NCBI GenBank assembly: GCA_905221605.1 | Contig: CAJNDS010002199.1 | Coordinates: 257,001-321,000, forward strand | Length of the DNA: 64,000 nt | Reading direction: 5' to 3' | Source of the DNA: Symbiodinium natans | Lineage: Eukaryota; Sar; Dinophyceae; Suessiales; Symbiodiniaceae | Shown: positions 21,166-32,865 of the stretch, one piece after another | Numbering within the stretch: the stretch's first letter is position 1 | Layout of the letters: each line of letters opens with the position of its first letter | Position numbers and translations under genes: made by a program | The notes under the pieces: model-generated | Database searches by the model: none | Told to the model about the DNA's origin: nothing | What the model saw: only the letters and a program-made list of their open reading frames with translations

Positions 21166-21496
21166 ACCCTAAACCCCTAAACCCTTAAACCCCCTAAACC
21201 CCTAAACCCCTAAACCCCTAAACCCCTAAACCCCTAAACCCCTAAACCCTAAACCCCTAAACCCTAAACCCCTAAACCCCTAAACCCCTAAACCCCTAAA
21301 CCCCTAAACCCCTAAACCCCTAAACCCCTAAACCCCTAAACCCGAAACCCTAAACCTTAAACCCTAAACCCTCAACCCTAAACCCGGAACCCTAAACCCT
21401 AAACCCTAAACCCTAAACCCTAAACCCTAAACCCTAAACCCTAAACCCTAAACCCTAAACCCTAAACCCTAAACCCTAAACCCTAAACCCTAAACC
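21166..21496. repeat. interstitial telomere-like repeats, block 3 (longest)
   Basis: About 330 bp of CCCTAAA and CCCCTAAA units. The 8-base variant dominates the first half and the canonical 7-base unit the second. It directly abuts the second subtelomere-like module. Confidence 0.95.
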
Positions 21497-22182
21497 TTCA
21501 ACCCAAACCCAACCACACCACAGGGGGGCCCAAACCACAGGGGGGGCGGGGCGGGGAAAGAATTTGGGGGGGGCCATTGGGGGGGGGGGACCATGGCGGG
21601 GGGTGCGGGGGGCAGTTGGCAGCGACGCTGCACCATAAAGACCAGACGCGTCATACAAATGCCCTAGGGCAGTCGCTCGCCTCGCGCACTCAGCCGCAAG
21701 GTCGATAGCCCCCATGATATTGTTTTCGTTATGTCCAACGGCGCAGCCTCGAAAAAATCTTCGGACAATTTAACAGCCCACAAGGCCATGCAAAAAGACA
21801 TCTTGTCCAAATTTAATTGAGAAGGCTCTCAGATCTGAGAAAGTCCGTGAAAGCCAGGGAATGCATGCAAGGAACCAATAATATTGCTTAGTGAAGGCTT
21901 AGTGCATGAGATTTAAATTTTACAGTAACGCAATACCAGAACAGACTACTAGCCAGGTAGCTGTCCCTCTGTCTCTTTGCAGATAGCCCCATTCAGATAG
22001 TCACAGTTTAACAACATGTCTGCGTTGCGTGGTAAAACATAGTAAACATCACACCCATAAGCTCACTTCATTAAATTTCGCTAACATCATTCTTGAAGTT
22101 GCAAGACATCTGTCGTTCTAACTCAACGGAAAGTTTCACTAGCCCCTAGTTACGAAAATGAACAAGCAGGCCTGAAGTACGT
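21497..22182. repeat. subtelomere-like module, copy 2
   Basis: Second copy of the ~0.6-kb module, longer by a G-rich insertion (about 21577-21625) and a few small indels. Similarity stops after GAACAAGCAGGCCT. Confidence 0.85.
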
Positions 22183-23593
22183 CGGTCTATGTTGATTTGG
22201 CACTCACTAGTAGAAGTGTAACGCTATAAGTTCACGTCGCTTAAATGATGAGATCGCGCTCGTAAGTCGCAAGCCATTGGTAATTTTCATCCACAGGATC
22301 GTATATTCAACTCTTCTAAGTTGAAACTTAGAATGGGAACGACTATGTGGAAGATTTTTCCTATAAGCTATACGTTGCATGTGTCGTTGCATGCCGCACG
22401 AGTATTGATTTCAAAATCACAACAAAGTCTCTGGTGGCTGTGGCGAAAAACTGTCAGGCCGCGAACGCGCAATCTGCAAATCTGTATGGCATGAGTGCAC
22501 TTTAAGCACACATAGGTTCACAAAAAATGTTATGGCTTGACGGGCATTTTGCGTCGGATAAATGCAAAAAAGCTGAGAAGTTGATTGAGAAGGCCAATCT
22601 TTCAGAGTTTAATTTTGTGGTAAAAGACCACCAAAACACGTCGAGGGTGTGGTAAGCATGTCAATTTCCCCCAGCGGTTCGAATTTTGCCCTGTGTGAAG
22701 CTTTAGGCTAAGCATGCGAGGCTGTGAACAGCTTATTTTCCGCCTTCTTCCATTTCGGTTGGTATGATATGACATTTTTTTTGATGTTTATGTTGCACCA
22801 GCGACTTTAGCATTAGATTTTTTCAAGCCGTTTGAAACAAGATTTCATGATTGGTCATGCAAGCTTCCTCACACAACAGTGCTCGTCACAATGACTACAC
22901 TGTTTGCGCTTCGCAGTTTCGAGTTATGTCTCTGGTTAACGTTGTGGTCGGAATTGGGCCTGCTATTCAGGCTCGACGAGCACGTTGTTGTTGTCTCTGT
23001 TGTTGTTTTTGTTAGCTCATCAGTTTGCTAGGTGCCGTGGGAGCATGTCGAAGCCACAACCCAAGCTTTTTTACTTGAGTCGTTCTGTGCGCAATGCATA
23101 AGTGCCGAGGCTGGATGAGTTTGATTTGCTTGGACTTGCTGTTCCTGATGACCGAGTGGAGGCTGCACGTGTAGTGACAGCTTAGTCTGCAGCAGCAGCT
23201 CGTTGTGTTCGTTGTGTTCACAACGTGCAATGGCATGGCTCCGAGCATTGGTCCAGTGTTAGTTTCGGAGCTCGCCATCATGGCAAGCTTCTGACCCACT
23301 TTTCGGCATAACTTGCCATTATGGCAAACGATGCACTTCGGCAGCGGATCGATGAAGTAGCTTGAGTCATTGAAGTAGTGGTTTGACGCAGCATTTCTTG
23401 TTTCATCGCTTGGTTTTGTTGAGGTAGCAAGTACAGATGATGGCTGTCACAGCCATTGCTGAGGCTAGACGACGTCATGCTGTCAGATCGAGTATTCAAT
23501 GGCTACGGAGTGGCAAAAGCCTTTGGCTCGCTTCTTACAGAGATCATGTGAATGCGTCATGGCGCAGCTTCAACACGTTGTTCGTTATGCACC
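22183..23593. other. unique non-coding stretch upstream of the J-domain gene
   Basis: I see no supportable gene. The stretch is moderately AT-rich with short open frames only. It may hold the 5' UTR or promoter of the gene starting at 23594. No TATA-like or spliced-leader sequence could be assigned. Confidence 0.4.
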
Positions 23594-24969
23594 ATGACGG
23601 AACTGCTTGTGCAGGGTGGTGCGCAGCGTTCAGCCAATTTCTACTCATTGTTGAATGCCGAAGCCTTACCATCTTCTTGTTAGTGCTTTGTTTACCCATT
23701 TTTGTGTCAGAGGTCGAGGACAATGCGTCCATCGCCGAGCTTCGAGTTGCTTACCGCCGAGCACTGCTTAAAGCGCATCCTGACAGAGGACTCAGTTTTG
23801 CGAAACTTCCTTGCGCATGTTCGGGTAGACCAACTTATGAAACTTATGTACATTATTCGACATAAACCCTAATTGGAGAGGTGTGCAGTTTCGGTATTAG
23901 AGAAAATGGTTCAGTAACTCAAAGGTGCTTCTAGAAAGTTAGTCGGGGGCCTTTGGAGCCAACCGCACCTTGTCCTATAAGCAGCGAGCAAAAAGCCGTA
24001 GTGAAACAAGAGCCCATTTCGATCTTTGTGTAACAACTGCCTGTTGCTTCTGCTGGCTGCTGGGCTGCGAAAGCCGGCCTTTCCCTTTGTAGTGCTGGCT
24101 TCCCTTTTTTCATATCGACTGTCACACATGGTGCCAGGCGGGACCTCTGAAGCATTCCGCCTGGTGAGGCAAGCCTTTGACGGAAGCTCAGTGTCTTTTG
24201 ATGTCAAAAGCAGTTTGCTGACGGTGAGACATTGTGAAACAGCCGGAACAGCCGAGCTTCAGCTTCCCAGGAAGTATTGTCCAACCCGGCTGAGCGGAAT
24301 TTGTATGACAGAAACTTCGGTGGCCCTGCTGGCAGCGGAAAGGGAGGCATTGTCAATATTGCAATTGTTTTTACTGAAGTGCTGGACAGCCCACAGCATT
24401 CACGCACTCACAGAGCACTCGCAAAGTACCTGCAGATCACTCGCAGATCACATATATATGTATGTACATATCAGTTTCTTTAGTTTGCCATGCTTCCCTG
24501 CAGGCCCAAGTAGCAAATTGAAGCGGCGTCCATCAACCACGGCTGACGAGATTGATCCTCGAAAGGGCCAGTGCCACAGTGGAGCCCTTTTCGAAGATGC
24601 TGAGCCGCTGCTGAGCTGCTGCTGCAGGCAAAGTGACCAGGGATTCGAAGGAGTCTCTAGCAAATCTTCACGACGTTTTGCGAGCAATGGGAAAACCCAT
24701 GCGAGACCAAGAGCTATTGGGCTGCAAGTGGAATTGTGTCGAGTTCAGTGTAGAGTTTCGTGTAGAGGTCAGTGTAGAGTTGTGATGCAGTGATTTATAG
24801 TGATTTTTCATGATGCTCAAATTCCTTTTGGTATTGCTTTGTCAGGGCTCGTGATTCCAGCCCTGGATGGCTTGCAAGTTAGAAGCTGAGGATCGCTAAG
24901 ATGCAGGAAGGTGTGCGGGCTGAGTTGCTGAGGTTCATGGAGGCGGGGATGCCGATGCGGGGGAAATAA
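23594..24969 (+). CDS. small J-domain protein, seven exons with non-GT introns
   Basis: Exons 23594-23662, 23713-23788, 24138-24178, 24271-24343, 24504-24566, 24628-24704 and 24907-24969 join to 462 nt (153 residues plus stop) without an internal stop. The N-terminal J domain runs through NFYSLLNAEVEDNAS, ELRVAYRRALLKAHPDRGG (HPD motif), SEAFRLVRQAFEVLSN and RNLYD. A basic/polar tail ends MPMRGK. J proteins stimulate Hsp70 ATPase. Donors are GC, GA, GA, GA, GC and GA; all acceptors are AG. I chose the start (ACCATGA) because it opens the frame just before the J domain. The last two exon borders are less certain than the first five. The exact Hsp70 partner and cell compartment cannot be told. 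Confidence 0.8.
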
Positions 24970-24988
24970 AGAAAGAGAGAGAGAGAGA

Positions 24989-25190
24989 GTGTTGGATTAC
25001 GACGGAACGCCTCTAAGTCGGAATCCATGCTGGTTAGGCAGTGTTGCCCACTGCTCTCATTGCATCATGCCAACGAATAAGCTTTGGCTCTAACGCATTT
25101 CAGCTCCTTCGCCGATAAAGACATTGGGTTGAATGATCATTTTTCATGCAGTGATAGATCTTTTGTAGACGACTTAATCGAATCCAGGCC
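24989..25190 (+). rRNA. fragment of large-subunit (28S) rRNA gene, 3' end
   Basis: TTGGATTACGACGGAACGCC, TCTAAGTCGGAATCC and, 150 bases on, TTTTGTAGACGACTTAAT match the conserved last few hundred bases of eukaryotic LSU rRNA (GGATTACGACTGAACGCCTC ... TTTGCAGACGACTTAAAT). Changes in conserved positions and the absence of the rest of the gene mark it as a stray pseudo-fragment. It is flanked by a GA dinucleotide run on the left and (GAAA)n on the right. Confidence 0.8.
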
Positions 25191-25230
25191 TTCGGGCGGC
25201 CCTCTCCAAAGGGAGGGGGTTAGGAGCGCA

Positions 25231-25248
25231 GAAAGAAAGAAGGGAGGA

Positions 25249-25312
<64 letters not shown>

Positions 25313-25341
25313 ACGAGAGTTTGTGTGTGTGTGTGTGCGTG
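25231..25341. repeat. (GAAA)n and (GT)n microsatellites
   Basis: A GAAA tetranucleotide array at 25231-25311 is followed by a short GT run at 25323-25341. Confidence 0.95.
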
Positions 25342-26740
25342 TTTGCGAGAAAAATCCGGAAGATGAAGTTTGCTTGAGTGACTGCCCCCGACGTCTTCCA
25401 ATCTGTTTTGAGCCGTGTTCACGGTTCATTCGCTGTGGTATCTCTGGCTGCTGCAATGCCACAATTTGTTTGCATTGGTTGATCCCTGAATTCCTAAACC
25501 CTTGACAAGAGTATCGTGCAAGCATGGGCGAAAAGATGCTCTCAAAGATTGGCCTATGGGACTGCATATCCCCAACGGGGAGAACCGCAACCTGAATCCC
25601 AACACGGCAGCGAACAGAGTGGCGAGCCTCAGCACTGTCATCCGGAAAGAAGACTTGATCTGTCAAGTGACGGCAAACCCCAGAGAAGAGGTCGCAAGCA
25701 GCAAGCCCTGAATACGAGTGGGCTTGAAAGCGGAAGCCTCTTGAAAGGGCCGACGCGCTATTTCAGAATTGTAAACGCTTGCGTCGGCCCAACAGGGTTG
25801 CAGTGTGCGCGGCTTGGTGCGGCGCCACACGTCATGTAGGAGGTAGGCTGGTCTCAGGAGGAGGGTCCCAGGCCGTCCCAGGAAGGTCCCAAGAGTTAAG
25901 AGGGGGTGGGGGGGGGGTCACCGAAGTAATCCCATTGGAGACTAGATGCTGGCCTGCTTGTTCGAGGCAAAGGGCTGTTGGGGACTTCGGGTTTCAAGGG
26001 GCCCCTTGGGTTTAGGGAGCTTGGGTTCAGGCCGGGGCCCCTTGGCCTGGGGTCGAGCCGCATCGCATCTAGGTGTCTTGAATAAACTTAAAATGCTGAA
26101 GGCCCGAAGCTGGCAGTATTCCGGAAGTGCATACTCGGACTCGCAACACAGTGACTTGCATGTTTCCTGGCGATGTCGCTAGCATCGCTGGGTAGTATAA
26201 GTTGTGACCGTAGCTGTTCGTACCTTGTTCCTTACTTGTGTTTGCGTGTTATTGACTGGCAAAAAGGACCCAAACCTGAAAATTCAAAGCCTATGAACTG
26301 AGAAGAGTGAACCTCCAAAGGAGTTGTGCAACCCTGGAGAGGGGAGTGGCCAGCAGCGACACACAAAAAGACACACAAACAAAGTAAGGCATTTGTGCAC
26401 CCATGTGCACCCTGCGAAATTCCGTCATAAGAAAATATTCACAACCACAAGTTAAGATTAAGGCACAAGACAAGCCACAAGTAAGAAATACGACGCGTCA
26501 CCATTCAATGCGGTTCCGCACCACTGTGGGTGGGATCACCTGAGATCAACAAAACTTTGATCTGCTTTGCGAGGCTAAGCAGGCCACCAAGCAGGCAGCA
26601 AAGTGTGATGAGCAGCCAGTGTACAGTGTTGGTTCAAGTGCCTTCGTTGCAATTTAAAGAGTTATAGAACCTTGTACTTCTAGCCGTGTTGACAGCCCTT
26701 GCATGAGGCTCCATGCGACTTCGAAGTTTTCGAGATTCAG
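25342..26740. other. no supportable gene; contains a dispersed repeat
   Basis: Mostly unique sequence. The segment 25764-25880 (TTGTAAACGCTTGCG ... CACACGTCATG ... AGGAGGT) recurs in diverged form at 54206-54350. Confidence 0.4.
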
Positions 26741-28734
26741 CCGGACAAGAGAAGTTCAGCGTGCAACTGGATATTGATTGCTTGCGGGCCTACACGAGAC
26801 AGGTAGGCTTGACATTGCCAGCATATTTGGGACTTTGTCTGTCGCTACAGGGAATTGTCAGTTTCATGGTTACTTGTCTCGCGCAGGCTCCGCTTGAGGC
26901 CGTCGCTTGGACGAACGGTTCGTTTTTTTGCACAGTTGTTTCAAGTTATTGTGCTGTCCAAGGCCATAGAGCACCAACTGGTGCTTTCTGACTTGCAGGA
27001 AAAGTTACTGAAGGCCACTTATCATGCACGTTTTCCATGCAGAAGCTTGCAGTTCTTAATCGCTATGCCATCCACAATATGCGTTCAGGCTGACGTGTCG
27101 CTTTGGAGTCCACCTTTCAGGATCTGCCAAATCTTCGACGATGTAACTTGTCTTCATGCTGGGCTAGTCCGCTATGTCACGCCTTGCTAAGCCTTTTGAG
27201 GATGAGGGGCTTCATGGCGGCTTCATGGCCATCGCTCGTGAGTGATAGTGCCTGCTGAAGCGAAGGTTTTGGCTTCTCATGCGGCGGCCGTCAGCTCACT
27301 TGGTCTCAGTCTTTTCCTTCAAACCCGTGCATCTGATCTCTGGCACAATTGTAAAGTTCGTTTTTCAGGTCGACAGCGCCCAAAGAGCCCAAAATCTTTG
27401 CCCCGTCGTTCTCTGATCTGTCGACGTTTTAGATCTCGCCATTTTCTGCGCTTCCCTTCTGAGGAGTGGGTTCCGAACACCTACTGCCTGACGTCGCCTG
27501 TGTGGTTCTCGCTTGCGAACAACATGGAATCAACAAAAGCTCGTTCAAAAAGCATGAGTTTTCTGAGGTTATATGCTTCGATGAGGCGGTGGCGCTTCGT
27601 CACCGTCTGATCACAGCAAGAGCTACATCTTGGGATATGCTGCGGCAGGCCTGGGTTACTTGGCAGAATGAAGGCCAAGGTGTGAAGGCCAAGGTGTGAA
27701 GGCCAAGGTGTGAAGGCCAAGGTGAGCTCACGTGATCCTCTGTAGCCCTTGTCATTGACCAACCCATAGACTTGTCTGCGCATGAGCGCATGTGCCGTCT
27801 TATGGTCTGAGGGTCTAAGGGCGTGCAAGACATGTGAGCACCCAATGTTTGCGTTGTTCTCGCTGTTTCGGATGGATGCTGCGTATGTTGTGGAAGTCAA
27901 TTCCCCAAGTCGTAAGGTTGAACACTAGAAGGTAGGCAGTCCTGTCGAGGTGCAGGCTGAAAAATTTGCCTCGTGTCCTTAGTAGTCGCCTGTTCAAAAG
28001 CATGCTGCAATATGGAGGGTCATTTTTTGGTCGGTCACCTGGCCCTGGCTACCTACTCCCCCCAAACAAGCCTACAATGGCCTACAACGAATCTCGTGGA
28101 GCTGGAGTGCCGTTTGAGAAATCCTCACAGAGCCTCCAGTGTCCACCTCTAAATTGACATATCCCCCAAACACTTTACAGCAGATACCCACGGATGCAAT
28201 AAGACCTTCGCGCACCCGCAATTTAGAATAGGGAACGATTTCTTGCTAAGGTCTCTGGAAGGTATGTGAGATTCGATGTGTTTGAAGGATCGCACTGTCA
28301 TTTTTGTTTTATTCATGACCGCATGGTTTCAAGATGTTCCATGTTGTGCCTGCAAGCTATGCTAGTCTTGCTCGATTATTAAAGCTCAATGCATAAAGGG
28401 GTCTCCTGTCTGTTTGGTTGTGCACTCAACAGAGGTTGCACTCCTGCAAACGGGGAAGCTGGCTGCCAAGCTCGAGATCCTGCAGAGCCTACGAAGATCT
28501 ACGAAGCATCATTGCATGCATGACTGCTTTCTCCTAGGTACAGCATGACGGTGCGAGAGGCATCGCAATATGTGGACAAGGAGAATGTCTGGTGCAAGTC
28601 GCAGCGAGTCCACAAGAGAAGACGCTTGGGCTCAGGCTCGCGAGGAGCTCCTGCAAAGACGCTTGGCCCAGGCCATCATGTCCGTCCAGAAAATGCTGAG
28701 CCGTGTGGAGGACTTTCAAGATCTTGGCATTTGA
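26741..28734 (+). CDS. unidentified multi-exon gene, partial exon chain
   Basis: Exon-like pieces share acceptor AG ends and protein-like composition. 26741-26802 (GQEKFSVQLDIDCLRAYTRQ, GT donor) joins in phase to 26887 onward (APLEAVAWTNG), and another starts at 26999 (EKLLKATYHARF). A strong terminal exon at 28605-28734 reads EDAWAQAREELLQRRLAQAI...VEDFQDLGI-stop, an amphipathic helix. The exons between were not found, and the first and last groups may belong to different genes. No domain is recognised. Confidence 0.4.
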
Positions 28735-29520
28735 GTCTCTAATGGGCAGGGCCTTGTTTTGCAGCAGCTACACCAGTAAAGCCTAGCTTGAGCCAGCCCA
28801 ACCTCATGCATACTCGACACTTCACATTCAAGACAGCTCATGAGTTTCACGTTAACGTCGCAATCAGCCAGCGCTTCGCCAGATGTCCTCTCAACTCTTC
28901 CATTGTCTGGGTTTGGATGCAGCCCGATGCCAGGATTTCGATTCAAACTTGGGGCAACAGTATGCGTGAATGTATGCAGTGCAAACGACATTGCTGGTCT
29001 CACGTCCGTGAGGAACCTTCAGCTGAAGAGCGAATGCAGATCGACTGCCAGAAGGGTGGCGAAGGAGCCCCTTGCCAGTTCTAGGGCTGGAATGGGCCAT
29101 GTCCGGTGGCATCTCCAGGTTCAAGTTCAATGGGCTTGACTGCTGCAGCATTGAAAGCACATGCCGCTGCTTGTTCCTCGGCGCACAGCAAGTATTGTGT
29201 CTTTCGAGCTTCCTTTTTGGGATCTGGAGTGTCCATTCAACTTCTCAAATGAGTTTTGATGTTCTTCGAAGTGAGGTGCCACAAAACCCTGCTCTGAGTG
29301 GCCTTTCGCGAATCTTGCGACGAAGTCAGATCCAACCAGCTGAAGCGGTGACATTTACTGTCCACTGTTGTAGTGAGCACGTTTCTGTGTGTGTTTCCAT
29401 TTATGCGCAAGATCCAAGAGTCCGGCTGAGACTTTGCAAATAGGTTGAGTTGCTGAGGAGAAACGGAGTCTGTTGCTACTTTGGACTTGCCAAAGGAAAT
29501 TTTTGCCAAAGCTTGTGCAG
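28735..29520. other. no supportable gene
   Basis: Unique sequence with several AG-ending pyrimidine tracts. Short open frames on both strands contradict each other, and none has a recognisable domain. Confidence 0.4.
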
Positions 29521-29894
29521 TTGACGTTTGGGCCGAACGTTCTGGAGGCGGGCGGCTCCGGTGGCTCTGGTGGCTACCGGGAGGACAAAGGAGACATGCC
29601 CGGGCCTTCGACGTCCAACCTCCTTGAGGCGCAAAAATCGGTGTTGGCGGCGCAGAGCGATGTGCGCAGAGCGGGAGCCGCTCAGAGCGGAGAGTAGGGG
29701 AGCAAAGAGCGTAGAGCAATGTGTTTGCACATGGAGCTGCTACTGGATGATCTTGGATGCTAGCGCCGGTGCTAAGCTGCCTGTGTCTTGAGACATGGAT
29801 TGCTTCCATTCCTGTTTCTGTTTGGACCTGAAAAGAGCTCAGCAGGCTGTGCCCACAGCGCAGCCGGCTCTTGGCGAGAAGTCGGGATCCAAGT
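29521..29894 (+). CDS. probable exons of an unidentified gene
   Basis: After the acceptor ...GCTTGTGCAG, the frame 29521-29697 reads LTFGPNVLEAGGSGGSGG then SNLLEAQKSVLAAQSDVRRA: a Gly/Ser linker and a short Ala/Gln-rich helix. A second piece at 29836-29894 (AQQAVPTAQPALGEKSGSK) ends at a perfect GTAAGT donor. Neither is recognised. The true ends and order are inferred. Confidence 0.35.
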
Positions 29895-31781
29895 GTAAGT
29901 TGCAAATCTCGCATAGTTTCGCTTTTGTACCCTGTGTTGTTGTAAAGTTGTTGTAAAGGATTGCTTGTTAGGCCTCCGAAACTGGGAGGCGAGGAGCCAA
30001 GTTCCGAGGACAGACAGTTCTATTGCATCGCAGCATCAGTGATGCTCTTCGGAACTAGTGGCAAATAACTCATCTTTCCGACTTTGGTGGATACTTTATG
30101 TTGTATTCGGCAGGAGATTTCTGCAGCAGCTAAATGCTGACACATACACGACTGCAGGACCTGCACCTAAAGCGGTACAGTGTTAGATGTGAAGGGCGTG
30201 TCGGTCTCAGGCGTTCTCATGTTCTCATGCTCTATGTTATCTATTGGTCATTCACTTGTGGTATCATGATGTCATACGGTCCAAGTAAATGCGATCCAAT
30301 TAGGCTGGCGTGTACGATCGGCACCCTCACTGAGCTCCAAGGTTTCGAATAGTGATTGTCTTCTTAAAGTGCTTGCACATGTCGCCACGGCTGTGCACAG
30401 ATGCATTTGGTCAAAAATGAATGGCCTGTGCAGGTGATAGGTACCATCGCACACGGCACAGTTGTCGTCGGCCAGGATTGAATGCAGCAATGGGTGCCTG
30501 TTGTCATCTCGATGGTAGTTTTTTTGGATCATCTTTCTGATTCTCGTGGAATGAGTTCAGCAAACTCGGAGCTGCAGCTGAGTTTCAGCAACGGCTGAAG
30601 TCAAGTCGCTGAGTTTTGAAGCTTGCGATCCTTGCAAATCCGAATCACGTTGGATGAGGAGCAATCACGAAAGCAAGCAAGCTCGCTTGCGAGAGTTGTA
30701 GTTTATAACCTTTCTCTCTAGTGTTCAGGTGGGTCAACAAGCGACCCCGACCCTTAACTGGTATGAAAATCAATAAGTTAAAGGGGTGCGAGGGGCGGGG
30801 GTGGTGGGGGGCCACGCCCCACCCCCCACCCCCCCATTTCAGGGAGGGCCCCCTCGTGAGGTTTAGTGTTTCGTGCTGCGCGTTTAGAGTCGGAGTGACG
30901 ACTCACTATCCCAAGAGCACGCTGCAGACACTCAACAGGCTTTGTTGTGGCCGGGAAATCTCAACTGCCACGGCTAGGCGACAATAGAAGCAATCGTATG
31001 AGCTGCTCATGCCCCTCATCGATCCAAGGTGCATGAGCAGATTATCGGGACCTTCTTGCGAGGTTCTGCTGCGCAGGGTTGGGATAGCTGACGCCCCGAA
31101 AGCCGCAGATCGGGGACAACCCCCCCCCCCCCCCCAAGGCACCAACACACAGGAGCGAAACCCACCGGCCAACAGCATGAAAAAAGTGACATCATGGAAC
31201 CAGAAGTACGGAGCAAGCTTGGTCGCGACTGTCTGAAGGAACGTAGGCTCGAGTTTCACAAAGATGCGAAGTAAAAGTAAAGGTGAACAGAAAACGCAGA
31301 AGAAGAAAGAAATAAAGAAAGAAGAAGAAGAAGAAGAACTATCAGAAGACGAACAGCAATACGCAAGAAGAAGAATAGGAAGAAAAGAGGTGCAGTTTCA
31401 ACGGGATGGACGCGCCCCAGCCGGCGGAACGGCGTTGGGTTTTCTGCCCAGCACTTGGCAATGACGAGGCGGTGGTCGGGGATGCCGGGGGAAGCAGGCT
31501 CCACGGGGCGGGGGAGAGGACAGGTCGGACCTGGACATGCAGGCTGTGTTCTGGTGCTCAGTCAGCGGCCTCGGTCTAGTGGCCTAAGGCCTGGGTGGCC
31601 AGCTGTCATGCGGTAACATGGCTTACTTGCATGCGCCAGAGCGCATGATCAAGTGCTGGGCGGTGACGAGCACTGTAAACTGTAAACCTGGCAGTTCCTT
31701 GCTGTGGACGCTCACGACAGCACGTCCAGGGTTTCGGCTCAAGTGCTTTGAGTGCCAAACCGCCAAACCGCTCTGTACCGC
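29895..31781. other. no supportable gene
   Basis: Holds a C16 run near 31120, a short GA-rich purine tract (31290-31390) and unique sequence. Small open frames show no domain. Confidence 0.4.
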
Positions 31782-32865
31782 ATGCCGATGTTGCTAGTGT
31801 TGCTGTGCTTGCTTTTTGCTGGCGCGCTGGCCGCGGAGCATCTCGCTGAGGGCTCTGCAGTGCAATGGCCAGACGGGCCGTTACCGTCCATCGATGCAGC
31901 TGAGATGTTGGTTGAAAACCAACGTGCCAGAGACCAACAGCCGTGGCTGTTGCTTACGTGTTCCGTTGCAAGCTGTGCTGTCTATCTGCTGTCAGGTTGG
32001 TTCCTTTGGCCAAAGTGCTGTGGTGTGCTGGCGGCCTTTCGGGCATGCTTTTCCAGAATTGGGGGCAATGTAGGCAACAGGGACGACCTTGATGTAGACC
32101 TTGAAGCTGGGTTGCAAAGTTCCGTGCAGGAATGGTGGCCAGAGTTTGCAAGACCAAACCTCCTCCCCAGAATCAACACAACAGTTGGACACGCGGCTGA
32201 CGAAGATTATTTCGCAGCAGTGATCCAACGTGCATGGCGAAAACTGCACGCCATAGGCCATAGACGTTCTTGGGAAACGCCTTTTGCGAGAAGGGAAGGC
32301 CATGAAACAGTTCAAAGCTGCGGATTATGATGCCGATGAGCTGACGCAAGAGGCCTGGCCCGCAAGTCTCAAATGGCATGCCCTTCAGCATGCCCCTGCA
32401 TTCATCCAAAGCGAGCCCGCGGCAGACATGAAGTATGAGACTCAGCGTTTGATCCTGGCTCGCTTGGTTGGCGATCTTGGGGATGCAGTACACACGGTTG
32501 AGGAGATGGAGCAATGCCCATCCATGGTGTTCACAGCTTGCAAAGTAGTGGGTGGTCTTATGGGCAAGACCAATGTTTTGTCAACTGGGGAGTGCATCCT
32601 TGAGGTGGAAGGAGTCGGGGCTTACGAAGCATCTGGATCCAGTACCAGCCTTATGACGACACTGGACATGGAGGCATCTCGAAAGGGGTACAAGGCCATC
32701 ATTCTTCTGTCGACCCTGGCTGCTGTGAGGTTCTATTCGCGTTTCGGTTACACGTGCATGGAGACCTGTTCGTTGGAGCCTGCGGATGCCGTTTGCCAGG
32801 CCTTGCGTTACCTGAGTGCAAATGCAATTTATCGCCATGCGCCAATGGTGAAGTTCTTGCGCTGA
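31782..32865 (+). pseudogene. membrane/secretory N-terminus joined to a GNAT-like acetyltransferase, frameshifted
   Basis: ATG 31782 starts a signal-peptide-like segment (MPMLLVLLCLLFAGALA), then a second hydrophobic stretch (LLLTCSVASCAVYLLSGWFL), an acidic patch and an IQ-like motif (VIQRAWRKLHAIG). Near 32290 the sense moves one base. The second frame (from MKQFKAADYDADELTQ, ATG 32302) runs to 32865 and contains MEASRKGYKAIILLSTLAAV then FYSRFGYTCME, the acetyl-CoA-binding and C-terminal motifs of GNAT N-acetyltransferases. There is no intron over 1.1 kb, unlike the neighbouring genes, which suggests a retroposed copy. Alternatively these are two overlapping genes. The substrate is unknown. 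Confidence 0.55.

Noticed and set aside
26500-26620. Possible 5S rRNA-like sequence (TTGATCTG...GAGGCTAAGCAGG)
   Set aside because: Only about 20 bases resemble eukaryotic 5S rRNA. The spacing and the rest of the molecule do not fit.
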